Positions 1 through 8,110 of a stretch of DNA of 16,132 nucleotides are shown in pieces; positions within the stretch are counted from its first letter, which is position 1; each line of letters begins with the position of its first letter. This stretch comes from JAWPMV01 sp038527215 (GTDB lineage: Bacteria; Bacteroidota; Bacteroidia; J057): contig JBCBGC010000163.1 in assembly GCA_038527215.1 (NCBI GenBank), positions 1 through 16,132 of the forward strand, read 5' to 3'. The position numbers were made by a program, and so were the translations under genes. The notes under the pieces were generated by a model. The model was given only the letters and a program-made list of their open reading frames with translations, had not been told where the DNA came from and did not search any database.

Positions 1-1263
1 ATCGCCGGTAGCAGAGGTGGTCCCGCTAGGGTAACAGGGAGAGAACTCGTTGAAGTCAAAGAGATTACCATTGTCAAAGGAGGTGTTGGCGCGGGAGATG
101 TCTTCAACGACGAAGTCGAACATATCAGTCGCCGTAGGATCGGCATACAAATCCTGGACATACTGAAATATGGTCATAGGCACGCTGTCCAGGCTTACGA
201 CTTCCTCAAAGAACGCATTGGTGGTATCTGCTCCCAGCACATCTTTGACCAACTGAGACAATACCGGAGGCTTGGATACAGAGTCATTGGAAGCGAAATA
301 GTTCAACACGTCCTGAGTCCAGTGGATGTTATTATTTGAAATAGTCAGTTGGGTAGCAGTATAAAGGGTATCCAGGGTGATGACCTTATGCTGGTCTCCA
401 TCAGGCTGAGTCTGCTCGTCGGTGTAGACGGGGGAGGTTCCCAACATAATGGGATTCACAAAGAGGTTGTTGGTGATCTTCGCGGTATTGACCCGCCCCA
501 ACTGGATAAAGCCGTGTCTTCCGGCAATATTGAAGCCCGTACAATGGTCAATTTCGATATAGTTATGCGGAGTCTTGCCCGCCTGGCTGCGGAAGAAACG
601 GTCGATGAGGTTGTGGACAACCGTGTTTTTCATGATCAGGGTATCGAGGGAGAATTCCCGGGCATCAATACCCCGTCCATTTCCCTGAATGAGCATGCGG
701 TTCCCTCCATTCCGAAGAATACAGTTCGTGACATAACACTTGATCCCATCGGCCCGGAACTGCAGGAATCCGCCGCGATCTTTTTCAATGATACAATCAG
801 AAACGATCACGCGGGTGTTCGCTCCAGAAAGGCGGATTTTCCCCCAATCATGTTGCTCCAACGGCCCTTTTTCTCCGGCAATAATCCAAATATTTTTCAA
901 CACTACATCCCCTTCTGGACGCATGATATCCGGATAGCTACCACTGGCGTTGGGAATTCGGCTCAGCACCGGTTTGAGGTCAGTATTGTCAAGGTCCTTG
1001 GCCTCAATGTGCAGCTTCCAACCTTTGGAATTCACGATCCGACCGGTGGTGATGTACACCTGCCCATTTTCCAGGGTGTAAATGGTGTTAGAATCTTCTC
1101 TTGCCCCCGTACTGGTGGTATCGCCCATGATGAGGGGGAAAATATCCGTGGGATTGGCAGGATCGGTACTGGCCGCAATATCTACCACGCGCTGAGCGCT
1201 AAGTGGCAAAGCAAGCCCCAGTAAAAGGAGTAAACTTAGCAAAGAAGGTACATACTTTCTCAT
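1..1263 (-). CDS. Secreted right-handed beta-helix-like protein (partial, 3' end outside window)
   Basis: The minus-strand frame is open from an ATG at 1263 to the left edge (421 codons), so the C-terminus is missing. Residues 1-24 form a signal peptide (basic MRK, a leucine-rich core, then LSAQ), so the product is exported. Residues about 60-320 carry short repeated strand-turn units with asparagine and hydrophobic residues (for example KNIWIIAG, VIVSDCIIE, CYVTNCILRNGG, MKNTVVHNLI, AKITNNLFVN, TISNNNIHW), the pattern of a pectate-lyase-like parallel beta helix. No catalytic motif of a named lyase family was recognised. Such proteins in Bacteroidota often end in a type IX secretion sorting domain; that part would lie outside the window. 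It starts 40 bp after the TonB receptor stop and is probably cotranscribed with it, which suggests surface binding or processing of a glycan or similar ligand (inference). The antisense frame 349-1224 is a shadow. Confidence 0.8.
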   Translation of the reverse strand, partial: MRKYVPSLLSLLLLLGLALPLSAQRVVDIAASTDPANPTDIFPLIMGDTTSTGAREDSNTIYTLENGQVYITTGRIVNSKGWKLHIEAKDLDNTDLKPVLSRIPNASGSYPDIMRPEGDVVLKNIWIIAGEKGPLEQHDWGKIRLSGANTRVIVSDCIIEKDRGGFLQFRADGIKCYVTNCILRNGGNRMLIQGNGRGIDAREFSLDTLIMKNTVVHNLIDRFFRSQAGKTPHNYIEIDHCTGFNIAGRHGFIQLGRVNTAKITNNLFVNPIMLGTSPVYTDEQTQPDGDQHKVITLDTLYTATQLTISNNNIHWTQDVLNYFASNDSVSKPPVLSQLVKDVLGADTTNAFFEEVVSLDSVPMTIFQYVQDLYADPTATDMFDFVVEDISRANTSFDNGNLFDFNEFSPCYPSGTTSATGD

Positions 1264-1303
1264 GATCAGATTTGTTTTGTTTATGAGTAGTGGTAAGTGC
1301 TGG

Positions 1304-4219
1304 CTATATCCTGAATTGCAGGCCGAGGTTGCCAGTTAAACCATAGGTCTGGACGGAATTGGTGAACTCAGGAGAGCGGGTAAACGAAATGTCTCGCTGG
1401 TTTCCGAAGTTGTTGAGGTTCAAAAAAAAGCTCCAGCGCTGGCCAAGTTGCTGCTTGATGGAGGCATCATAGCGCCAGAAGCCCTGCACGAAGGTGTCAA
1501 AGTCTTTATTGACGGAGTAATTGTTCGGTTTGGTCCCCTGATAGGCGGCAGAAATCCGCATGGAAAAGCCCCGGTAATCATAGCCCAGGGAAGCTCGCAG
1601 AATATGAGGCGCCTGGCTACGCAGGTTCACATTGCGGGTTGAGCTGGTATAAATGGTCTCGAATATGGGGGGAAAAGGAACAATCAGCTTGGTTTCAGAA
1701 GTGAGGAAAAATACCTCAGTTTCTGAGTATAGACGCGCATAGTTGATGTTAAAAACCAGTCCGGAAAAGGGATCTGGCAGAAAGCTCAGGGTAGTCTGGA
1801 AGTCGATTTCGTAGCCAAAGGAATAACCCTGGGCAGAATTGGTATAAGAAGTAAAATCGTAGCCTTTATTATCTGGGAAGCCAAAAACTGCCGCCGTAGA
1901 ATCATCTACCAGGAAGGTCTGCCAGGGATAAAAGAGGTTGTCGATTTGCTTGAGAAATACCCCAGCGGAAATCAGGCCAAAGCCTCCTTTATAAGCTGAT
2001 ACAGACAAGTCATAATTGGTAGAGACCGCATAGTTCAGGTCTGGATTTCCCGCCAGGATGGTCAGTTCGCTATCATTGATCCGAAAGCGAGGCGTGATAT
2101 AGGTGAAATCCGGGCGAGCCATGGTCTTGGCGTAGGAAGCCCGGATATCTAACCAGGACAAAGGCTCATATTTTATATGGAAATGGGGCAGAAACTGCCC
2201 GTATTGCTGGCGGGTGGTGGTGTCGTTAAACACGCCATTGACGCCATAAATGCCATTGACAGTAGAAAAACCAGCGTTGTAGGAATTATTAGAATACTCA
2301 TAGCGAAAACCGGGAATGATGGTCAGGACGTCTCCCAGTTTGAATTTCGCCATAAAGTATCCTGCCGATACCTGTTCCAGGACCTCGTAGTTCTGCACCA
2401 GGGCAAAGCGGTTCTCATTCAGGAAATCCCGCTGCGCATCGTACCAGTTGCGCATGAGCGTAGGATCGAGACTAATGCCCAGTCCGATATTTTGTCCGTC
2501 AAAATCCCGAAAGTCAATCTCGTTAGTAGGTAAGGCAAAGCTATTGATGCTCACCAGACCAGGATTCTGAGGAAGGAACTGTAGCGGACCATCATAGCGA
2601 GCTACAGCTTCCTCAATCTGCCGGGTGCCGAGGTAGTAGAAATCCTCGTCAAACTCCTGGAAATCTCGCTCCCTGGCAATGCGCTTATATTTCCCTCCTG
2701 CCTTGAGCGTAAGGTTCCATTTATTCCCCAGGGCCAGCGGTAATTCAAAGTTTAGCGTGGCGCTGCGGTTCCGCTCCAGCGTCTCACTCATATCAACGCC
2801 ATTGGAACGGAGAATGGTTTTGCTAAAATCTGGCTGGGCTGCGGCCAGATAGGTTTGGGGATTATTGTCAGGATTAAAGCCGTCTACGAAGGGGTCATCA
2901 TTGTAAAAAAACCGCATGGTAAAATCGTAAGGCGTACGCCCTCGGCTCAAGGCTTCAGAAGCGGCCCAGTCTACATTAACCCGGCCTAGCTTATGGCTTC
3001 CAGTCAGGGCTCCAAAGGACAAGTTGAGGGAGTTTTCTCTGTCTCGGGCAAAATATTCGATTTCCTGATCACCGGGTTTCAGGTCTTCCCGCATGGAGAA
3101 GAAGTTGCGCGTGGTCCGGCTAAAGAGGCCAAAAAAGGAGAATTCACTGGCGCCTAGGCTATAATCCAATCCTACGCTGGCGTTGTATCGACGGCGAATT
3201 TCTGAGCGGTCTTCCAAGCGCAGGCGATTACCGAGGATTTCGGTATTGTCGAGGGAATCGGTACGCCCTTGTCGCCAACTGTTGGTGATGATGTCCACCC
3301 CTCGGTTGAAGCGTTCAACCCCGGACTGGAATACTACGCCCAGCTTATCATTAAAGATCCGGTTGCTGACTTGCAGCACCCCTTTATAATCCCGAAAGTC
3401 GTCATTGAGAGCGTTGTATCCAGAGAGGCCCTTGGTCAGCAAGCGAAAATTCTTGGGGGCCTTTCTGAGACGGAGGTTAACGGTTCCGCCAATGGCTTCA
3501 GCATCCATATCCGGCAGAGGTGATTTGAATACCTCAATCCCATCCAACAATTCCGGCGCAATCAGCGACAGGTCAACCGAGCGATCACTGCCCGAGCTGG
3601 AAGGCAGGTTGATCCCATTAATGGTAATGGCGGCGAACTTAGGTTCCAGGCCGCGAATGACCACCTTCTGACCTTCTCCTCCACTACGGTTGATGGCGAT
3701 ACCGGGGAGGCGGGCAATCGCTTCTGCCGCGTTCACATCCGGTAACTCCTGAATCCGGTCTGCCGACACGAAATTGGCAATGGCATCGCTGCTTAATTGC
3801 TGGTTGATGGCTTTGGTTTGTCCCAACGCCTGCGCGGTGAGGACCACAGCGTCCATGGTCAGGCCATCGGGCACCATTTGTACCCGGATGTCCTGACTTA
3901 TGTTCGTACTAAGATCTACTTTGATTTCCTGGGTCGTATAACCCAGGTATTTCACCAGCAAGGTGTAAGTCCCTGCTTTCGGAATGCCGAAACTAAAGCG
4001 GCCATCCACATCGGTGGAGGCATAGGATCTTAGCTCAATCACCGCCACTTCGGCTCCTGGCAGGGCGGAGGCAGTGCTTTGATCTTCCACCACGCCTTTT
4101 AGGACCAGGGTTTGAGCCTGCACTTGGGGCATGATGAAGAGGAATACCAGGACAAGGTGGCCGTAGGTGAAAGCCGTCCCGCAGATTTTACGGAGGAGTT
4201 GAATGCTTCGTAGGTTCAT
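1304..4219 (-). CDS. TonB-dependent outer-membrane receptor with carboxypeptidase-regulatory-like domain
   Basis: The 971-residue product is an outer-membrane, TonB-energised transporter; the substrate cannot be read from sequence. Residues 1-36 are a long signal peptide ending VQAQ. Residues about 38-115 form a CarboxypepD_reg-like beta sandwich (LKGVVEDQSTASALPGAEV, then DVDGRFSF, YTLLVKYLGY), typical of Bacteroidota receptors. The region DAVVLTAQ (about 123-130) may act as the TonB box. The plug spans about 138-253, with PDVNAAEAIARLPGI, VVIRGLEPK, INGINLPSS, the IEVFKSP segment and AIGGTVNL, which resembles the large receptors of the TonB-Xanth-Caul type. The rest is a 22-strand-type barrel rich in aromatic strands and ends GLQFRI. 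There is no SusD-like partner in the window; the downstream neighbour is a secreted beta-helix protein. The start at 4219 gives a complete signal peptide. Two 10-bp direct repeats lie upstream. Confidence 0.95.
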   Translation of the reverse strand: MNLRSIQLLRKICGTAFTYGHLVLVFLFIMPQVQAQTLVLKGVVEDQSTASALPGAEVAVIELRSYASTDVDGRFSFGIPKAGTYTLLVKYLGYTTQEIKVDLSTNISQDIRVQMVPDGLTMDAVVLTAQALGQTKAINQQLSSDAIANFVSADRIQELPDVNAAEAIARLPGIAINRSGGEGQKVVIRGLEPKFAAITINGINLPSSSGSDRSVDLSLIAPELLDGIEVFKSPLPDMDAEAIGGTVNLRLRKAPKNFRLLTKGLSGYNALNDDFRDYKGVLQVSNRIFNDKLGVVFQSGVERFNRGVDIITNSWRQGRTDSLDNTEILGNRLRLEDRSEIRRRYNASVGLDYSLGASEFSFFGLFSRTTRNFFSMREDLKPGDQEIEYFARDRENSLNLSFGALTGSHKLGRVNVDWAASEALSRGRTPYDFTMRFFYNDDPFVDGFNPDNNPQTYLAAAQPDFSKTILRSNGVDMSETLERNRSATLNFELPLALGNKWNLTLKAGGKYKRIARERDFQEFDEDFYYLGTRQIEEAVARYDGPLQFLPQNPGLVSINSFALPTNEIDFRDFDGQNIGLGISLDPTLMRNWYDAQRDFLNENRFALVQNYEVLEQVSAGYFMAKFKLGDVLTIIPGFRYEYSNNSYNAGFSTVNGIYGVNGVFNDTTTRQQYGQFLPHFHIKYEPLSWLDIRASYAKTMARPDFTYITPRFRINDSELTILAGNPDLNYAVSTNYDLSVSAYKGGFGLISAGVFLKQIDNLFYPWQTFLVDDSTAAVFGFPDNKGYDFTSYTNSAQGYSFGYEIDFQTTLSFLPDPFSGLVFNINYARLYSETEVFFLTSETKLIVPFPPIFETIYTSSTRNVNLRSQAPHILRASLGYDYRGFSMRISAAYQGTKPNNYSVNKDFDTFVQGFWRYDASIKQQLGQRWSFFLNLNNFGNQRDISFTRSPEFTNSVQTYGLTGNLGLQFRI

Positions 4220-4618
4220 CCTTTTACAATGGTAATAGTAGTGGCACTGCCTGGAAAGGAAGCTAGGAAAGGCAGTAGAAAAAAAAGTCTAAAAGAAGGT
4301 GAATAAAAGTCTAAGCAATTGACTTGCAAATACTTAAGCAGTCCCAAGAAAGGATTAACACATTGAGAAAGCCCTCATTCCAAGCCCATAAGCAGCCTGC
4401 TCTGATGAGAAATCCTTAATATGCTATGGTTCACCCCAGGGGAAAACTAATATAATGTTTGCTCGGACGGAGGGGAAAAAAGGGAAAAATTTCCTTTGGG
4501 ATAGGGAAAGCAGCCAAAGTGAAGTTGGCCTATCAAAAAAGAGACCAGAGATCAGGCTTACTGGAGGCCCTTGGAACATAAAGGTTGATGGCCCGGAGGT
4601 TCAGCTTCGCCCGCGATT
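4220..4618. other. Intergenic region upstream of the TonB receptor gene
   Basis: About 400 bp without a convincing gene. It should hold the promoter of the receptor operon (minus strand) and the 3' end of the 205-residue gene. Visible structure: two direct repeats AAAAGTCTAA (4283-4292 and 4305-4314), and an imperfect palindrome AAAGGGAAAAATTTCCTTT near 4480-4500. A minus-strand T-run at about 4534-4541 follows weakly paired sequence and could mark the end of the upstream transcript. No clear TTG/TAnnTTTG promoter pair was found. A minus-strand frame crossing 4558-4953 is a shadow. Confidence 0.5.
4283..4314. promoter_or_regulatory. Paired 10-bp direct repeats upstream of the TonB receptor gene
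   Basis: AAAAGTCTAA occurs at 4283-4292 and again at 4305-4314, a start-to-start distance of 22 bp, about two helical turns, and 64-95 bp before the receptor ATG. Same-face direct repeats in a promoter region are a common layout for a dimeric or tandem-binding regulator. No matching regulator gene is nearby, and the sites are A/T-rich, so chance cannot be excluded. Confidence 0.35.
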
Positions 4619-5236
4619 CTAGCTATTAAACTGCTCTTCTTCCGGGAATGTGGTATCTGAAGGAACTTCACGTGTGGCATCGCTATCCGGATCGGATTGC
4701 AGCAGCCATTTATCTCCATAGATGGATTCATAGAGGATTTCAAGGGAAAAATGCTCGAGGTTTTCGAAAAAATACTGCGCCAGGGGCAGGTTATGCTCCA
4801 GGGATAAAACCATGGCATTTTCCCCACCCCGGATGATGCTGTTACTAAAGGTGCGATTGGTGATGCCTCGTGAAAGGGTATCTGGCAAATCATACAATTC
4901 AAACAAAGCCCACCAGTGAGGCACAGCTTCACCTTTGTGGCGTACCCTGACATCGGTGATAATAGCCGGACCTACCCCATCATTTTGGAGATTGAGCTCC
5001 AATTTAGTGAGGGAGCCATCCACTCGGGAATGCGATTTCGAAAGACCGACCGACAAGTGGGGCCAGACCGAAGCCTTGGCATGCTCCCGAATGAGCTGCC
5101 GTTCTTCCTGCATGATTTTGGTCTGAAAAATGGAGACAACAAGGGCACACAGGCTAATCAGGGTTACGCCCAAGGCGATGATATGCTGTGGATCCTGAAA
5201 AAAGGATTTTTTAGCGGTTGGTTCCATGGTCTTCAA
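4619..5236 (-). CDS. Single-pass membrane protein of unknown function
   Basis: 205 residues, family not recognised. A hydrophobic segment at about 18-37 (HIIALGVTLISLCALVVSIF) follows a charged N-terminus (KK at 9-10). It is followed by a short charged helix (MQEERQLIREHAKASVWP) and then a region alternating beta strands and turns (LELNLQNDGVGPAIITDVRVR), a pattern often seen in small membrane-anchored beta-sandwich proteins with a 'QNDGVGPA' strand. The tail is acidic (PDSDATREVPSD). Orientation is uncertain, but the short N-terminus would fit a cytoplasmic N-terminus with the larger part outside the membrane. The start at 5236 (MKT) or the ATG three codons later (MEPTAKK) are equally possible. 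It is divergent from the STAND/FGE-like cluster across a 247-bp promoter region, so coregulation is possible but not shown. Confidence 0.75.
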   Translation of the reverse strand: MKTMEPTAKKSFFQDPQHIIALGVTLISLCALVVSIFQTKIMQEERQLIREHAKASVWPHLSVGLSKSHSRVDGSLTKLELNLQNDGVGPAIITDVRVRHKGEAVPHWWALFELYDLPDTLSRGITNRTFSNSIIRGGENAMVLSLEHNLPLAQYFFENLEHFSLEILYESIYGDKWLLQSDPDSDATREVPSDTTFPEEEQFNS

Positions 5237-5413
5237 GCGAAAGGGGTTGAGAATGCTGTATAGCTAAAGATAAGCGTTTAAGGAGACAATCTGGGAAGGC
5301 AAGCCCTACTTTTTAGCGTCTAGCGATTAAATTTTCCTCCCCTATGAATTGCTTATCAGCCCAGCAAATTTGTCCGGAAAGGATATGCTGCCAAACTCAT
5401 AAATTTTGATTTA

Positions 5414-5443
5414 TTGAAAGATGATATAATTTTCTTAGCTTTA
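5414..5443 (+). promoter_or_regulatory. Bacteroidota-type promoter for the three-gene cluster
   Basis: TTG at 5414-5416 is followed after exactly 19 bases by TAGCTTTA at 5436-5443. This matches the Bacteroidota primary-sigma consensus TTG-N19-TAnnTTTG at all but the final base. The region is A/T-rich and lies about 40 bases before the ATG at 5484, a sensible leader length. On the other strand, TATCTTTA (complement of 5265-5272), 28 bases before the divergent gene at 5236, could be a -7 element, but it lacks a correctly spaced TTG. Confidence 0.5.
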
Positions 5444-5483
5444 ATTGCCAGCAAGGCACCCCTAAATTACCGCTACTGCATTC

Positions 5484-7103
5484 ATGAAGTACGAACTTAT
5501 TCATGACTCCATCGCGCGCCTGGTCTTTGACAAGGCCTCCACCGAGGCGCGTACCAGACGTAAAGTAGAGCGGTATATCCGAGAACTATTCCAGGCTTAT
5601 CATGAACGGGGTTCTGCCATTACGCAGGATGACCTGGATTACGTCACCCCTTATTTAAGCCAAGTAAATATTTCTGCGGAGGAAGCCGACTTTGTGGAGG
5701 CGGGCAGGAAAGCCCTGATCCAACAAAGGCGCAACCGGCGAATCCTGGTTACCGCCGTGGTGCTGGTCCTGGCCTTGATTTCCAGTGTGGCGCTGTGGCA
5801 ATGGCGCAATGCCGAATTGGAAAAGGAAAGGGCTGAGGAAGCGCAAAGCCTGGCGGAACAAAAGGAGCAGGAAGCGAAGGAATCTGAACAAGTAGCGATC
5901 ATGCAAAGGGAGATTGCGGACTCAGCCAAAGTAGAGGCCGATAACCAGCGAATCATCGCCCTGGAAGCCAAGGAAGAAGTGCAGCAAAAACTAGATGAGG
6001 TTTTACGGCAAAAACGACGCAGGGTGGAAGCCCTTTTATCCCAATTTCCCAGAAACATTAGGGATTTGGCTTTTGAGGATGCCCACCAGCTGGTCAAGGA
6101 AATCATCGCCATTGATTCCAAACCAAGGGAAACCCGCTTAGCCGTAGCAGAATTACTGTTTTTTTATCAAAAAAGCGGCAGGCTGTCTGAGGCCTTCGAG
6201 TTGGCGCAACGCGGCCGGGCTTTGTTTGCCACGCGCATAGCATCGGAGGCGGATACTGCTCAAACCATTTCCCGTTTGCTAGCTGAAATGGCCAATGATC
6301 GGAGCTTTAGCATCGCCAGACAAAAATATATTCCTGTTTTGAAAACCGTCAGGGGCACCCGCTTTTGGATGGGCAGTGAGCCCGGAGAACGATCCAGTCG
6401 CAAAGACGAAACCTTGCATGAAGTCAGGCTTTCTGATTACCAGATTGGCGTGAGCGAAGTTACCGTTTTGCAATATTATGTCTTCAGCCAGGCCACCGAC
6501 CGCCCTATGCCCACGGAGTTTAAATGGAAAATCAAGGCCGATCAGCCCATGGTCAATATTTCCTGGCACGATGCAGTAGCCTATTGCAATTGGTTGAGTA
6601 AGGAAAATGGCGTTGCACCGGCTTATGGATCAGGACAAAATCCCAGTTGGGACGCGACCTCTACGGCCTATCGCCTGCCCACTGAAGCTGAATGGATGCT
6701 GGCCGCCCACGGCGGTTTTTCTCAGCCCCAGGAAAAAAAGCGTAATCGCTATGCGGGTGGGGAGGATATGAAAGCCCTGGGTTGGTACAAAAGCAATAGC
6801 TCCAGTCAAGCCCAGGCCGTCAAACAAAAGCAACCCAATGAACTGGGCTTGTACGATATGAGCGGGAATGTCTGGGAGTGGTGTTGGGATGGATATGACG
6901 AAACCTATTTCCAGCAGTGCAAGGAGCAAGGATTGGTGATCAATCCCAAAGGTCCCTCCGAAATCAACGAAGCAGCAGGCCGGGTAAACCTCGGTGGCGG
7001 CTATGGCTCTTCCAGTGCAAACTGCCGCATTAATAACCGCAGTAACAATGAAGCTGGCCTTAAAAGTGATGACCTGGGTTTTCGCATTTGCCGTTCTATC
7101 TAA
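5484..7103 (+). CDS. Membrane protein: STAND-NTPase C-terminal remnant, coiled coil and FGE-fold (SUMF1-like) domain
   Basis: 539 residues. Residues 1-85 (YELIHDSIARLVF, then KVERYIRELFQAYHERG and LDYVTPYLSQVNIS) resemble the helical segment that follows the ATPase core in bacterial nSTAND-type NTPases, yet there is no Walker A/B region: an in-frame stop (TAA, 5463-5465) lies just upstream of the ATG. A transmembrane helix is at about 87-105 and a Glu/Ala-rich coiled coil at about 108-185, followed by helices to 285. Residues about 290-537 are an FGE-sulfatase/SUMF1-fold domain (RFWMGSEPGE, VNISWHDAVAYCNWLS, YRLPTEAEW, GLYDMSGNVWEWCWDG, LGFRICRS). Where true formylglycine-generating enzymes carry the two catalytic cysteines after the GGS motif, this protein has GGGYGSSSANC, so enzymatic activity is unlikely and a binding or sensing role more likely (inference). 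It is first gene of a cluster with a 36-bp gap to the next. Confidence 0.88.
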   Translation: MKYELIHDSIARLVFDKASTEARTRRKVERYIRELFQAYHERGSAITQDDLDYVTPYLSQVNISAEEADFVEAGRKALIQQRRNRRILVTAVVLVLALISSVALWQWRNAELEKERAEEAQSLAEQKEQEAKESEQVAIMQREIADSAKVEADNQRIIALEAKEEVQQKLDEVLRQKRRRVEALLSQFPRNIRDLAFEDAHQLVKEIIAIDSKPRETRLAVAELLFFYQKSGRLSEAFELAQRGRALFATRIASEADTAQTISRLLAEMANDRSFSIARQKYIPVLKTVRGTRFWMGSEPGERSSRKDETLHEVRLSDYQIGVSEVTVLQYYVFSQATDRPMPTEFKWKIKADQPMVNISWHDAVAYCNWLSKENGVAPAYGSGQNPSWDATSTAYRLPTEAEWMLAAHGGFSQPQEKKRNRYAGGEDMKALGWYKSNSSSQAQAVKQKQPNELGLYDMSGNVWEWCWDGYDETYFQQCKEQGLVINPKGPSEINEAAGRVNLGGGYGSSSANCRINNRSNNEAGLKSDDLGFRICRSI

Positions 7104-7139
7104 ACTTCTCCCAAGAATAGCTCATTTATCTCCATAGCT

Positions 7140-8069
7140 ATGCAACAAAAATCTACCCCCCAAAACCACAGCTTGCTCCTGGGTATCTCAGCGGGCGTGT
7201 TAGGCCTCTTTTTAGGTGGACTGATTGGCGGCAATGTCCCAGAACTCCTGCAAGCCGTAGCCCTGGCCGGGGTATGTTTCCTGGTAGCAGCCGGGATGTA
7301 CCTTTATGTAAAATCAGAGCGAACTCCTGCCTATCTGAGTTCTATTCTGGCCCACACCCTGGGCGTGTTGCTGGGCTTTTTCGTGATACAGGGCATGCAA
7401 GATGCCCCGCTTTCCAGCCTAAGCCTCACGGATCATATGGCGGCCCTGCAAAAAGAAGGATTTACCTCGGAAGAAGCTCGGCAGATTGCCATGCTGGAAC
7501 GAACCGGACAAATTCTACCAGTCGAAAGACCGGCACCAGCCCAAACCGCAGAAGCCAAACCCCCGATATTTGAAGCCCCCGTTTACAATCCACCCGTTTA
7601 TCGGCCTCCGGTCTATAAAAGTCCAGAACCTGCTCAAATGGTCCAGCCTACTCCGGTCGCCCAGGCTGCGCCCAAAAAGGACTCAACGGTTCTTTTCAAT
7701 GATATGTCTGAAATGATGTATTCCAAGGAGCTTTCACCTGATGATGCATCCAATGATTTGCAGCAAATTTACTATCGCTATGTAGACACGGAGGAAGACG
7801 TTTTTGTCCAACTAGGAGAAAAAATCAATAGCCTGGTACCGGAAGAAAAGCGGCTCGCCACCTATCAACTGGTGTACCATATCGTGGCCAGTTCGGAAGA
7901 AATGCTACGAGCCAATGGCGTTAAAGAATACTGTGGAGAAAACAGTCGGGGTAGTTCAGGAATGGGGAACCTCTACAACATTGTTCAGGAACAGGTAGGG
8001 GGAGGCAACGCTGCCGAAATCGCCGCTGCTATCAAAAACATGCTTTGCCATATGCTGGGCAATGAATAA
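7140..8069 (+). CDS. Three-helix membrane protein with proline-rich linker
   Basis: 309 residues, family not recognised. Three hydrophobic helices lie at about 11-31, 37-57 and 64-84, the first two glycine-rich (GVLGLFLGGLIGG). Residues about 92-125 look helical (DHMAALQKEGFTSEEARQIAMLE) and resemble a small ubiquitin-associated-like or SHOCT-like helical unit. Residues about 127-178 are a proline-rich linker with three near-copies of a PPVY unit (PVYNPPVYRPPVYKSP). A helical C-terminal domain (about 181-309) contains two cysteines (YCGENS and MLCHM). The layout suggests a membrane anchor presenting a soluble domain on a flexible arm. It is the middle gene of the cluster, 36 bp after the STAND/FGE-like gene and 41 bp before the protease gene, so it probably works with them. 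Confidence 0.85.
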   Translation: MQQKSTPQNHSLLLGISAGVLGLFLGGLIGGNVPELLQAVALAGVCFLVAAGMYLYVKSERTPAYLSSILAHTLGVLLGFFVIQGMQDAPLSSLSLTDHMAALQKEGFTSEEARQIAMLERTGQILPVERPAPAQTAEAKPPIFEAPVYNPPVYRPPVYKSPEPAQMVQPTPVAQAAPKKDSTVLFNDMSEMMYSKELSPDDASNDLQQIYYRYVDTEEDVFVQLGEKINSLVPEEKRLATYQLVYHIVASSEEMLRANGVKEYCGENSRGSSGMGNLYNIVQEQVGGGNAAEIAAAIKNMLCHMLGNE

Positions 8070-8110
8070 GCCCTGGCGCCTTAGTTAAGATTCAATATCA
8101 CAGCCTTGGT

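Noticed and set aside
349..1224. 291-residue plus-strand gene
   Set aside because: It is antisense to the beta-helix gene, which has a signal peptide and repeat pattern and is open over the whole region.
4558..4953. 131-residue minus-strand gene overlapping the 205-residue gene
   Set aside because: It lies out of frame over most of a better candidate that has a membrane helix and ordered strands.
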